Below are positions 44,567-56,294 of a stretch of 64,000 nucleotides of DNA, in pieces. Made by a program: the position numbers and the translations under genes. Each line of letters begins with the position of its first letter. Within the stretch, counting starts at the first letter, position 1. A model generated the notes under the pieces. That model was given only the letters and a program-made list of their open reading frames with translations. It ran no database searches and was not told the DNA's origin. This stretch comes from Wurfbainia villosa (taxonomy: Eukaryota; Streptophyta; Magnoliopsida; Zingiberales; Zingiberaceae), in NCBI GenBank assembly GCA_025175895.1, contig CM046008.1:23453255-23517254 (forward strand), in the 5' to 3' direction.

Positions 44567-47500
44567 ATTTATTTGGTATCAGAGCCAGGTTTTCGAGTTC
44601 CTAGGGGTTTTTGGATTTTTCGGAGTTCGCCACGTTTGGCAGGTTTTACGAGGCAATTTGGAAAATTTTGGATTGGTATGGATTTCCGACGATTTTTATA
44701 TTTCGGAAATTCGAGGATTTATGACGAGGTCAATATGGGGATTTGGCAATGATGAACCTCTCTCTGTAAATAGGTATGATGAAAATTTTATATATTTTTA
44801 CTTCTAGTAACATTTGTTCTAGTAGCATCTGTAATAATTTAACAGAGATATGAGATTTAGGTGATGCACCTGCACCGAGACATGGTGCAGGGTAACCACG
44901 CAAGAGGACAGTGAGATCTCTGGTTATGGAGTTGTCAGAAAGGGTCTATTGAGTTTTGACTCATGTGCAGACTCGTAGTAGGGGTCGCCCACCAAGGTGA
45001 CCAGCCGGAGTTGCCGTAGTGTTTATACTCCAGGTTAGATTTGACTATGTGTTTAGTGGATAATAGGAAATAACATTTAGTGTATTGGTCACTATTCGTA
45101 ATCGTAGATGGAGTTGACCACAAATGACTTGTTCAGTTTGTGAGTCTTGGACCTGTGACGAAAAGATGCATTGCCTTTTTGAGAGCTGACTGATACCGAG
45201 TCAGAAAAGCAAGGGTCAAGTCGTCACATTGGTTGTGGAAATCAAGGACTACAGTGTTAGGGATTTTCACTGATTATGCTAGGCAGATAATTACCCTGTG
45301 GGGTATTGGACAAGGACTGTATACTATTGTTGATGCAGACCTTGGAGGTTTAAGTTACGAAGTTCCATAGGGATTTTGATTCTTGAGCGGCTTGAGCCTT
45401 AGATTGATAACATTGAAGGTACTGATAAGTACCTAACTGGTATTTATATAGGAGTGGAGATAGTTTCTTACTATTGTAATGATCAAGTTGTTACTTGGTG
45501 AATATGTAGAAGAAATTTATTTGAGGAAATAACCCATTACGAGATCATGGGTTCAGGATGTTTTCGGAAGACAATATTTCCTTATGTTATTTTTGTATGA
45601 CTCATTGTTAAGGAATTCTTGAGTCTTTAGTTGAGTGATAAATTATTAATGGATTTCACTATAGAGTTTACTAGAATTACAGAGTTTACCCCCTCCACTT
45701 AATGGTTCAAGATAGTGATTGAGTTGTTTTCGATCACCACGATTTATTGGCTTACCTTGGGATTAGGATAGTGGATCTTCCATCAGATCCTATCGGGAGG
45801 CATTAGGGTGAGTCATATTTATAAAATGACTGCAGCAAGTGTCTCAAGATAATGGTGTAGTCGATCTAGTGATAATAACCTACACTTATGATAAGACAAC
45901 GGTAGAAGTCGTGAACGAGGTCTTTTAGCTAAATTCACGTGGCATTATGTCAAGCACGATATTGATCAGGTCTGTGGCTAGAGATGGTAATTTGATGTTC
46001 TCAAGTAACAATCTCTTGAGTGATCGAGGGATTAGTTGGAATTTTAATTTATTTTGGTGGTGATCCAGACTCTGTCTCGGGAATGAAAGATTGATGAAAC
46101 ACCTCATTTCCCAGCCGAAAATAGGAATCTGGATTTAAGTTTTCTCCTCAGATATATGTCGCTATCAGAAGTGGTTTGTACACTTGTGGAGATATGAGGC
46201 TGGTTGTATGGTTCTTGAAGAAAAGGAGAGGAAGAGGTGTATACACCTAGATTCATACAGTTATCGAATTCTTTTTCTAGGTCACTGTGAAATAGGGAAT
46301 CCGTTAAGAGCAGAACTTGGATGAGTTTGCATCTTTACTCGAAAGGAATTGTTGATGGTTGAAGGATTGATCATTGAGGTATTACTATAGTTTACCTTAC
46401 TTGATGATATATTGAGAGATACAGGTGTTTACAGATATCTGTGGTTAAAACATGCACTGATAGGATTAAAAGGATTTTCATATTTGGATCATGTGGATTA
46501 ATAGTGTTTCCACTGATAGGTGAGATGTTGAGATGATTACTGTGATGATTATCACAGGGGTATGAAAATGATTTTGGATGTTTATAGGTTGATTGATGGA
46601 CATGTTATATTATGGTGAGAGAGTTGACTTAATTGTTTTATAGTTGACTTGGTTGTTATGATGTGAATATCTGGATATTAACTTGGAGGTTATGCTTGTG
46701 ACATGATGGTATAAGAAGGTCTCTCGGATGCCTGTATAACTCGAGAGTAATCAGATGTAGTGTTGGAGGAACTTCTAGGCTTGCCGCTATATAGGCAAGT
46801 AGAGTAGGTGATCGGAGGGATTTCGAAAATAATTTCGATATCGAAGATCCCCTACTGTGAGATAATTTATTTGGTACTGAGGTAATGTTATTTTTACGAG
46901 CTAATATTTTTAATATGGTGCGTTGGCTGAGGGCTAGTGTAAAGCGTACAAGGTTGTTAAAGCTCGTGATGTACTCAAGGCAATGTCATTCAATTGGCTG
47001 TAAGTGAATCGAGTTGCTATGATACTGTCATCGATCGGTCTTTCAAAGTTGGTAAGGTTGATGATGCCGCGAGGTAATTGATGAAAAGATGATTTTTCAG
47101 GATAATTTAGTTGGTATCAATGTTGTTTAACACTATGGGAATTGGAAGAATCTAAATTCCAATTAAAGGAGTTATTGGATGGGATATTTGTTGTCCCAGT
47201 ATTTTATTTCTTGAGAAGCTCTGGAACTTGTTGTTCAAAGAGATATGAACCTTTGAGGTTATACATCAATTATTGATGATGGAATGCGGTAGTGGTAGAA
47301 GGAAAAGAATATCCTTCATGGTGGATCGAGGATCTATTTAGATCAACTATAGGACACCTGTGTATACTCTAGGATTGATTTATGATTGATGTGTTGATAT
47401 TGTAGGAGTCATACAATTATCAAAGTCGTGGGATGATTGATATATCATCCCTAGAGTAAAGAGGATGCGGTGTGTGTAGCGATGACAATTTCATACTTGG

Positions 47501-48948
47501 TATGAATTGTATGAGCTTTGGATTATCTTATTTGACTTATTGGCGACTTTGTAATCCGAGATTTGGGAAATCGTGTATTCTGGACACGATTGGATCATTT
47601 GTGATGGTGACAGTTGGAGTTGAGCACTCGGCCACCGTAGATGGTGATTTTTTTTTCTTCTGGTATTTGATTTGATTATTACCATAGATATGGATAGGAT
47701 GCTCTAGCGGTATTACATCAATGACTGGTTGGATCAGGAAGGTGTTGGAATTTATTTGGTCTGAAGCTTGTGAAACTAGTTTCGAGGTTGAACGATGGTT
47801 GACTTTTACACGAGTTGTTTGATCATTCTCGGGTGGAAGGAAAGGAAAGTTAATTTATACGGATCGATGTTTGAAGAATGGAGCGTTTCGATTTAGTTGA
47901 TTGAGACATATCCCATGGTTACGTCAAATGAGGAACTACGAGATGGGTTGTCATATATATATATGCGTGGACCTAGTAGGAGTTGTTATGTTGTTTTGTA
48001 GAGGTGAGGAGCGATATGCTTATGAGGTTTTAGCTAGCTCTGTGTAGTTGCATTTGAATTTAGGAAGAGTTACTATTGATTCGGGAACAGCATGATTCTG
48101 TTGTGATGATAGAAACATCTACCATAGAGTTGTACTCTTGCTCTACGGAATTAGTGATATTGGAATTTGTATGTAGTAGGTGGCTAGATAGCTACATGGC
48201 ATCTTGAGACTATGAGTCCGTCGTGGTAGCATGTCGGTTGCGTAAGTAGTGCCTTTTGCATTACTCAGAGCCACGAGACTTGGTCACGATATTTTGATAG
48301 GTATTGCTGAAGATTGCAATATGTTGAATATGTTGCAGATGTTTAAGATTGTATCCGGAAAATAGTAAGTATTGAAACGTTCTCCGTGGAGGAACGACAT
48401 GCAGAATATAGTTGATTTGGAAGTCTGGTAAAGGTGGTATATAAATAATCAGTAAGGTTCTGTACCAAGAGGAAAGTGGGAGCCTAGTATGATGGACGGT
48501 GTTGGGAGATTATTTGGAATTCGGAAAGGACTTAGTATGATTAGCTAAGTCCGCTCATTTTCGTTCGATCCATACAATGAGTTTGTTGGATCGCTGGATA
48601 GGTTATGCTATGGCGATTTCCAGTTCATGGAGGATCTGTGAGTATCGTATGTGATAGCGGTTCAGGATTTACCTTCGGATTATGGATAGTCTTTAACAGG
48701 TCACGGATATAGAGATCCACTCAGGTACAGTTAGGTACTTATTATAGGTGGTCGAAATGAAGATACTATTCATACTTTGGAAGGGCTGCTAGAAGCAGGT
48801 GTGATTTGATTTTTAAGGGATATCAGTAACCCCACTTAGTCACTTGAGGTGTGACTTGTCTCCAGATGCTTGAGATGGTTGTTGGGACATCTCGTACTAA
48901 TATACGAGTAGGAAATTTGGGGACCAAATTTTTATTAGTGGGAGAGAA
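44567..48948 (+). mobile_element. Decayed interior of gypsy-like element B
   Basis: 4,382 bp with no long frame, matching 550-4913. The integrase traces described for copy 1 recur at about 48530-48830 (LAKSAHF, IVCDSGSGFT and TLEGLLEAGVI equivalents), with the same stops. The element therefore carried no working genes well before the segment was copied. Frames such as 44462-44752, 45925-46107 and 47472-47675 are chance openings. Confidence 0.78.
44574..44586 (+). promoter_or_regulatory. Primer-binding site of element B (initiator tRNA-Met)
   Basis: TGGTATCAGAGCC, seven bases after the LTR end, complete. Confidence 0.9.
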
Positions 48949-51495
48949 TGTTAAATACTAGAAAATTTAAAATATTAAATTAATGGCCAAATAATTAAGG
49001 AAATAATCCTGGAAATTTTTTGGGATTTTTAGGGAATTTTAGAAATTTTTTCGGAATTTTTCTGGATTTAAACAGACTCCGTACGAGATATTTTTCGGAG
49101 ATAAAATAAATAGGCTTTTGTGGGGTCTATTTAAAGGGTATTAACCTAAACCGGAAAAAAACTAAAATGCTATTTTCCTTTCTTTTTCTTTCCTCGCCGA
49201 TCGACGCCTCCCTTTCACGCAATCGTCGCCTTCTCTTCGCGTCTGCCGCCAGCAGCCCGACGCCGGTGCCCTCTTCTTCGTCGGCGACGCCTTTCCTCGA
49301 GCCGATGCCGTCCACAGCCGCAACCCTAGTTTGCGCTCCTGCGAGCACCACCGCCCGACGCGACGCGAGCTCGCCGTCACATGCAGACGCGAGGCTCCCC
49401 TCCGTTGCCGGACGCCGAGACCGGTCGTCCCTCCATAAGCGCCGGCAACAGTGCCCTTCCCTGTGTCAGCCGCCACTCCTTCGTCGGCGACGCCTGCAGC
49501 CACCGGACCACCATCGTTTTTCACCTTCGCTGTGATTTCTGGTCGGAGGTTGTCGGAGCAGACTATTAGGGCATCGGCAGGTCCTCGTTCCGGTGAACCG
49601 AGCAGTTTGGGGGAAATTCCATCGCAGGTATAACATGGACTAGTTTCTTCCTTGCCTACCGGTTGTTTGATTTGGTGGATGTGTCGGCTGTGAATATTGT
49701 TTGAGTCGCTGAAATTTGAGTTGGGGATCTGATTTGGGGGATATTGGCTGTGGATGGAATTCCTAGGGCGGGTGAGCTTGATTGGTCGATTTAGGTTGAT
49801 TCCAGAGTTATTCGGTTGATCGTTATGGTATTCGGAGGATATGTTCTTGGATTGAGGAGTTAATCACAATTTGTGATCTACGAGTTGAGGATCTACTTGG
49901 GGATACATAGTAGTAATTTAGCACGTTGTCGTGTGCTTGGATTTGATGGATTTACTTTAGAGTATTTGGTTATGGAAGGAATCGATTAATTATTCGATTT
50001 GTCGTTGAATTGTATATTTTGTGCTTAACTATAGTCGTGTGTCCTAGTCCCTAGTCGTGACGATTTGGTTCATTCTTGCGGATATATATATATTCAGGCG
50101 GGTATTTTGACTTAACTTTTAGATTAAGTCAAATTGATATGCTAGTAGGATAGCTTGCAATAATTTTCATGTTTATATGCCTAGTATGTTTTTGGTGTCT
50201 ACTTGATACATGCATGTGATAGGATATGATTATATTTCCCTGTTTGATTTGGATCATAGTATATGGATTAGGGATATGTACATATTGATTGTACATATTA
50301 TTCGGATAGGTATTTTGAGTAGGATTTACATGCTTTAGTATCATGCACCATTTTCGCATGATTGCATGCTAGCTGGACGGGGTTCCATTATTGTTGAGCC
50401 CGCAGCTAGTTACATGGCCTGCACACACTGCCACTCATGGGTTAGTGGTACATCAGGAGGGTGTGTGCAGTTGCTCTGTCAGGCTCCGCTGGTCCGCTCA
50501 TGGGTAGCGACGAGGCAGCGTGGTAGCGGGCAGGGATCCCTCCTCTGGTCTATGACACCGGGAGATGAGAGCTTAGCTCCCCCACTATGTTTGGGGCAGG
50601 AGGATAGGTGTACTCCGACAGCATCCTGTCCACTCGGTCACTCAGGAGCAGTGATGGCAGAGTGCACAGTTGTCATAGCTCTACCCACTCGGCTTCACCA
50701 TTGCGTGTGAGGCGGCTGACTGGCGTCAGGGGTGACCATGTCATTTGCACGGCATGCATTTTTGCATGGATCGCATTTGTATTGTGTTTGCTGCATTTTA
50801 TTGATGCATTGGATGTTGCATATGATTGTCATGCATACAGGATTCATATTCTTATATGGTGATGACTTTATCTCTTATAGTAGGGCACATGCTCCTATAT
50901 CAGGGTAGGAGATTCAGGTAAGTACAGTCATTTTGTATTTCTTGCTTGCATACCCTATTTATGTGAGACTGTACTGACATGATATTTTTTATTGTTAGCT
51001 ATACCTTACTATGCATATCTACTATACCCGCAGAGTTCTTTGAACTCACCCCGTTGATTTATATCTATTTCAGGATGAAGCTGTCAGGAGAGTGCAGCTG
51101 CCGGACCCCCACTCGTCGTAAATGTTTTATTTTGGATATTTACTTTATGGTTTGGATATTTTGGTTAGAGGACATGTATAGGTTTGGAGATTGATTTTGT
51201 ATTTGGATTTTTGGTGTCCGTATGGACCTTTTTTGGATTTTGGTTTGATTGGATTTTGGTGAGTATTCCTGCCCAGATGGCAGAAGGGGTAAGTTGATTT
51301 ATGGTAGACTGTTTATCATTTATTTTGGTTTATGGCCTGAGGCCAAATTATATAACTGCGTGTGAGTTTGGATTCCGGTCGTGTTGACCGATGTATAGTG
51401 GCCGTGTAGGCCTTGTATGTAAATTGGGATTGTCACCCGTATAGGGGAGATGCTGTCGGATTTTTGTCTGGCGGGGTCTCCTTAGGGGCGTGACA
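48949..51495 (+). mobile_element. 3' LTR of gypsy-like element B
   Basis: A 2,547-bp LTR, TGTTAAATAC...GGCGTGACA. TATA box at 49127-49136; possible donor at 49628. Compared with the other two complete copies it has a gap near 50035-50050 that removes the putative splice acceptor and the GGTTTCGGTCACGAGG region, and another near 49205-49215. Followed by CATAC (51496-51500). Confidence 0.93.
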
Positions 51496-52477
51496 CATAC
51501 GCTAAAAGTATTCTAATGGACCTAGCAACCGGGGCATATGTTTCATCATAATCAAGTCCTTCAACTTGATTAAAACCCCTTGCAACTAACCGTGCTTTAT
51601 TTCTAGTGATATTCCCTTGGTCATCTAGTTTGTTCCTAAAGACCTATCTTGTAGTAATAATAGTGTTTTCACTTGGTCTAGGAACTAACTCCCATACTTG
51701 ACTCCTTTCAAATTGAGCCAATTCATCTTGCATTGCTAAGATCCAATCCGGATCAAGTAATGCATCTTTAATTGTTTTGGGCTCAATTTGAGAGATTAGA
51801 GCAATATGACTAGTAGGATCCCTATGGAATGACCTAGTCCTAACTCCTTGAGATAATTCACCCATAATTTGATCTAAGGTGTGACTTTGATGAACTCTTA
51901 TGGTTCTAGGAGGTGTATTAGATGGAGTTTGATCATGATCAACCTCAACCCTATGCTCATCATCGGAATCATCCCTTACTCCCCCTTGATTCAATCCTCC
52001 CCCTTGATCATTACCCCCTAAGTTTATGTTTTGAAATTGTTTGGTAATTTCTTGATTTTCAATATTTATATCATCATCAATAGGGGATTTCCTAGGGTAT
52101 GTATTGAAAGTTTCATCAAATTGAACATTTGAAGGTTCTTCAATCTTTTGAGTCCTTTTATTGTAAACTCTATATCCTACACTAGTGGATGAGTATCCAA
52201 CTAGGATTCCTTCATCCACTTTGGACTCAAACTTACTTAGGTTATCTTTGGTATTTAAGATATAAACTTTGCATCCAAAGACCTTAAAATAATGAATTGT
52301 TGGAATTGTACCATTCCACAATTCAAATGGAGTTTTTCCCAAAAACCTATGAATCAATACCCTATTTTGGATATAGCAAGCGGTATTAATCGCTTCCGCC
52401 CACAAGTAGCTAGGTAAGGAATATGCATTAAGCATTGTCCTAGCCGCTTCTTGTAGGGCACGATTTTTCCTTTCCAC
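51496..52477 (-). pseudogene. Element D integrase C-part and start of reverse transcriptase
   Basis: The 277-codon frame at 51644-52477 runs from MERKNRALQEAARTML (integrase Glu region) through YLWAEAINTACYIQNRV, GCKVYILNTKD and ILVGYSSTSVGYRVYN (C-terminal part), an acidic linker, and DALLDPDWILAMQDEL into RT. A TAG ends it after ITTR, at a codon that is Trp in element G (57880). Then NKARLVARGFNQVEGLDY follows in the same direction down to the B insertion at 51496. It is the longer, unshifted form of 7484-8463. Confidence 0.87.
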
Positions 52478-52684
52478 AACCCCATTTTGTTGGGGTGTTC
52501 TTGGACAAGAAAATTCATGCTTGTACCCTTATTCTAAGCAAAATTTGAAAAATTAGAATTCTCAAATTCTCCACCATGATCACTACGGATCCGGTTGATT
52601 TTGAGTTTTCTTTCATTTATCTACTCTTTTGCTAAATCCTATGATTATTCCTAAGGTTTCATCTTTATTTTTCAAGAAAAACAC
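52478..52684 (-). pseudogene. Element D integrase core, broken middle
   Basis: This 200-bp stretch should carry the second catalytic Asp of the integrase core. The minus strand has stops in all frames; the end reads EFSCPRTPQQNGV in a worn frame, leading to the Glu motif at 52477. Copy 1 (8464-8670) has the same stops. Confidence 0.7.
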
Positions 52685-53365
52685 CTAAGTAAACCTAGAA
52701 AAATCATCTACTATTACCAAGCAATATTTACTACCAATTATAGATGGGGTACTATGGCAATCAAATAAATTCATATGTAGTAATTCTAACGGTAAAGCGG
52801 TACTAAGTAAATTTTTACCTTTGTGTGATGGTTTTGATTGTTTCCCTTCTTGGCAAGCATCACACATCTTGTCATTGAGAAATTTGACTCTAGGCAATCC
52901 TTTGACTAGCTTCAATTTTTCTATTTTGGCTATATTCTTCATGTTTATGTGTCCTAGCCTCCTATGCCAAAGCCAACTTTCTTCCTCTTTTGCAATAAGA
53001 CACTTAGTGGAAGGATTAGTAGCATAGGATAAATCAATATAATATATATTTGATTTCCTAAAGCCTACTATCATGCAATCATTTATAGTTTTGTGTCTTA
53101 TAAAACATTTTGAGGAATCAAATTTAACATCAAAGTTTGCATCACATAATTGACTTATACTAAGTAAATTAAATTTAATATTTTTAACTAATAGAACTTT
53201 ATGAATGGCAAGATTGGGAGATACCTCAATGGTGCCCTTTCCTAGAATTTTAAGTTTGCCGCTATTACCAAATGACACTTTTCCTTTGCTAGTGTGGTTG
53301 ATAGTGGAGAATTTTCTCTCATCCCCGGTCATATGCTTTGAGCACCCACTATCAACTATCCACAA
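52685..53365 (-). pseudogene. Element D protease and integrase N-part
   Basis: A 226-codon frame with WIVDSGCSKHM (protease active site, DSG intact), WLWHRRLGHINM and CDACQEGK (integrase HHCC) and CLVIVDDFSRFT (first core Asp). In D this frame would be continuous with gag in one polyprotein; here it is bounded by stops at both ends. It differs from 8671-9351 by a Met/Ile change. Confidence 0.86.
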
Positions 53366-53380
53366 GCTTGGTTCTTCTAC

Positions 53381-53992
53381 CTATATCACATGAAAAACAC
53401 AATCCTTAGGTACCCAAATCTTAGGACCACTAGCATCAATTATAAATTTCTTTGGTACCCATGCCTTTCTCCCCTTGATTTTAATCATTGATTTTCTACT
53501 AACAAGGGATGCAAATTCTACCTCTTTCTCCTTAGGTCTATATCCTAATCCGGCCTTATTGTAAATTGCCCTTTGATCCTTAATAATCATATCTAGATAT
53601 TTAGAACCATTAGTGAATTTTTCTAGGCATGCTCTTAATTTACCTATTTCTTTTCTTAACTCATCATTTTCATCCCTAAGAGTACATTCATCAATATCAC
53701 TAGATTGTTTGCAACATGATGAATCTACACTTTTAAGTGATTTGATTTCTAATTTTAGATCCTTAATCCTAATTTTTGATCTATTTAAAGCATTTTGTAA
53801 ACATGCAATAGTCTTGTAAAGTAAATCTATTTTAGGTGAGTTGTTTACCTCATCATCATCACTTGATGATGATTCATCACTTGAAGAGGAAGAGGACTCC
53901 TCGCTTGAGCTCCCGGCTTCTTCCTCTAATGCCGTAAGGGCTAGGTTCCGGGTGGCATGGCATACTTCCTCATCGTCGGAAGACTCCTCCAT
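53381..53992 (-). pseudogene. Element D gag C-terminal coiled-coil region
   Basis: 203 codons: acidic Ser-rich start, long coiled coil, then AWVPKKFI and IWVPKDCVF. The same WVPK pair occurs at the end of the plus-strand relic (12100-12180). Such an extension after the zinc knuckle is found in Sirevirus gag, which is unusually long. A TAG separates it from the zinc-knuckle frame. Confidence 0.82.
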
Positions 53993-54004
53993 ACTTAGAG
54001 TGTC

Positions 54005-54832
54005 CTATGTTTGTGCCAGCATTGCCTCCTTCTTCTTCTTCTCCTTCTTTTCCTTCTTTTTCTTTTCCTTCTCCTCCTTCTTTAGTTCCGGGCAATTTGG
54101 CTTTATATGCCCTTTCTTGTTGCAACCAAAACAAGTCACGTTAGAGATAGAATTTGAATTACTTGAAGATTTACCTCTTGAGGATTGGAACATCCTCTTC
54201 ACGTCTTTCTTGGTGAGTCTCCTTGACTTCCCACCGAACTTCTTGACGTAATGTGCCACCTCACTTGCTGATAACTCATCTTCACTACTTGATGAGTCTT
54301 CCTCGGATTCGGATGAGGAGGACACTTCCTTCTTCTCCTTCTTCTTCTTCTCCTTCTTTCCTACAAAAAGAGCTATACCCTTCTCTTTGGATGAAGTGTT
54401 AGCTTGTTCATGTAATTGAAATTCACAAAAAAGTTCATCTAACTTGACTAATGAAAGATCCCTAGAGACCTTATAGGCATCTACCATTGAGGCCCATAAG
54501 GTGGTCCTAGGGAAAGCTTGTAATACATACCTTACAAGGTCTCGGTTGTCGACCTTTTCACCTATAACGTGTAGTCCGTTGACTACTTCCTTGAAACGCC
54601 CGTGCATTTGGCTCACAGTCTCGTTTGTCTTCATAGTGAAGCTTTGGAGTTGGCCAATCAAAAGATCCCTCTTGGCCCTTCTTGTCTCTTTGGATCCTTC
54701 GTTGAGTTCGATGAGATTCTCCCAAAGCTCTTTTGCGGAGTTGAAGGGCCCGACCTTAGAGAGTTGCTCCTTGGATAGACCACATTGAAGTGTGGTCATT
54801 GCTTTTGCATTTTCTTGTGCTTTCTTGGCCAT
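54005..54832 (-). pseudogene. Element D gag, capsid and zinc knuckle
   Basis: A 275-codon minus-strand frame. KETRRAKRDLLIGQLQSF, MHGRFKEVVNGLHVIGEKV and DELFCEFQLHEQAN are the copia UBN2-type gag core. CFGCNKKGHIKPNC (about residues 236-249) is the zinc knuckle, in a Lys/Glu-rich setting. The Met at 54832 is internal: the true N-terminus is upstream in another frame (54833-55022), so a frameshift splits the gene. Confidence 0.83.
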
Positions 54833-55022
54833 CTCTCTTGTCCAATCTTTTGTCGGTAGTGGTGCTCCGAATTCGTCGACCGACTTTTCGAATCCATCTA
54901 CAACTAAACCAATTTTCTATGTCATTCATGAGATAGTATTCCATCCTACCTTTCCAATAGCCGAAGTCGTTGCCGTCAAAGAACTGAGGCCTCGCCGTGC
55001 TATATCCCTCTTGAAATGCCAT
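54833..55022 (-). pseudogene. Element D gag N-terminus
   Basis: Minus-strand frame from ATG at 55022: MAFQEGYSTARPQFFDGND then YWKGRMEYYLMNDIENWF. Sirevirus and other copia gags start with this FDG..Y..WK..M pattern. After about 35 codons the frame shifts relative to the downstream gag. The start lies 37 bp after the primer site, a very short leader. Confidence 0.78.
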
Positions 55023-55058
55023 GATTCGCTTGATGGTTAGATCTTCCGATGCGATCCA

Positions 55059-55071
55059 GGCTCTGATACCA
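55059..55071 (-). promoter_or_regulatory. Primer-binding site of element D (initiator tRNA-Met)
   Basis: On the minus strand TGGTATCAGAGCC, two bases from the LTR; complete. Confidence 0.9.
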
Positions 55072-55073
55072 CT

Positions 55074-56271
55074 TGTTGGTGATCGTTTGGAATAGTGCTT
55101 TTCGTTTCTACAAGAGTAATTAGCGGAAGCAAAAACAAATAATATATGTAAAAACAAAAAGCAATGCTAACAAAGCCTTTACGTGGTTCGGAGATAATGC
55201 TCCTACTCCACGGCGATCCTTAAGGTGGATCAACCCAAGCAATTCCACTAAGAAGCTTTCTCTTTACAAAGACCTCCTCTTCTTACAAAAGATGATAATG
55301 AAGATTTGAGAGGAGGAGGGAGATTAATACACTTAGAAAGCTTGGAAAACTTGTAGGAGCTTAGAAGAATGATCAGAATATAAGCATTAACCTCTTCTTG
55401 CTCCCCTTAGGCTCTTTTTATAGGAAAGAGCCTCTTTTTTCCGTTGGAGGTCTATCAGTCGACTGTCGCCGATTCTAACGGCTTCTGAACAGTCGGATTC
55501 GTGGGATTTGCCGTCGTCATTGCCAACGAGAAGACTATCAGTCGACTGCCAGCGATGGCGATTACTATCTTGCTAAATGCGGGCGATCGGCTACGGGCCA
55601 TTCTGTTTGTGGCAGTCGACGGCCAATGATGGCGATCATTGCCCGGCTGCTATGCGGCGATCGGTGCAGTCGACTCTCACGATTCGGGGATAACTCCCGA
55701 TTGGCGCTATGACCTTCCAACCTCTAATGCTGCATTTTAAGGGCCAGTTCGACTGACACCATGTTCCAGTCGACTGGCACCCTCCAAGTATGACTAATTC
55801 ATACTTGAAAACATAACCTAAGCCTAGACTTAACCTTCTAGCTTCTCCATCAGCCTTGCGCCTCTAGGATTTCTCTGAGTCCACGACTCCATCCATGCGC
55901 TTGCCTTCAAAAGCTTCCTTCGGTTTCGTCATGCTTTGGGTTTCTTCTTTGCCAAAGTACGCTTGGACTTTACGCTGCCAAGACTACATGCTTGGACTTA
56001 TACTGCCAAGACTTTCCTTTGGTCTTTCTTTTCCTAGGACTGCTTGGACTTTACGCCGCCAAGACTACATGCTTGGACTTACGTTGCCAAGACCTTTCCT
56101 TTGACTTCTCTTTGCCAAGATCACACTTGAACTTGTCTTTTACCAAGTCTTCATACTTGGATTTTCCTGTCACTTAAACATGTTTACAATTAGATCACAA
56201 AACATTGCCTAACTTAGATGATTATCCAAACATCAAAATATATAAATGCTTGGGGCATTGTTGCACCAACA
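55074..56271 (-). mobile_element. 5' LTR of Sirevirus-like element D
   Basis: A 1,198-bp LTR, TGTTGGTGAT...GCACCAACA in plus orientation. On the minus strand it starts TGTTGGTGCAACAATGCCCC, as the G LTR does (60321). It contains CTTGGACTT-type tandem repeats (55965-56130), a minus-strand TATAAAAA at 55415-55422 and at least three exact CAGTCGACTG palindromes (55456, 55539, 55767) plus two near copies (55613, 55667). It abuts the primer site of element H, so D landed just inside H. Confidence 0.9.
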
Positions 56272-56280
56272 AGCGCCCCC

Positions 56281-56292
56281 GCTCTGATACCA
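56281..56292 (-). promoter_or_regulatory. Primer-binding site of element H
   Basis: On the minus strand TGGTATCAGAGC, two bases from the H LTR, followed by GGGGGCGCT and then the D LTR. This is all that remains here of the H interior. Confidence 0.82.
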
Positions 56293-56294
56293 CT

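Noticed and set aside
44567..44590. Possible tRNA gene fragment
   Set aside because: Only the 13-base complement of the tRNA-Met 3' end is present, as expected for a primer-binding site; no cloverleaf follows.
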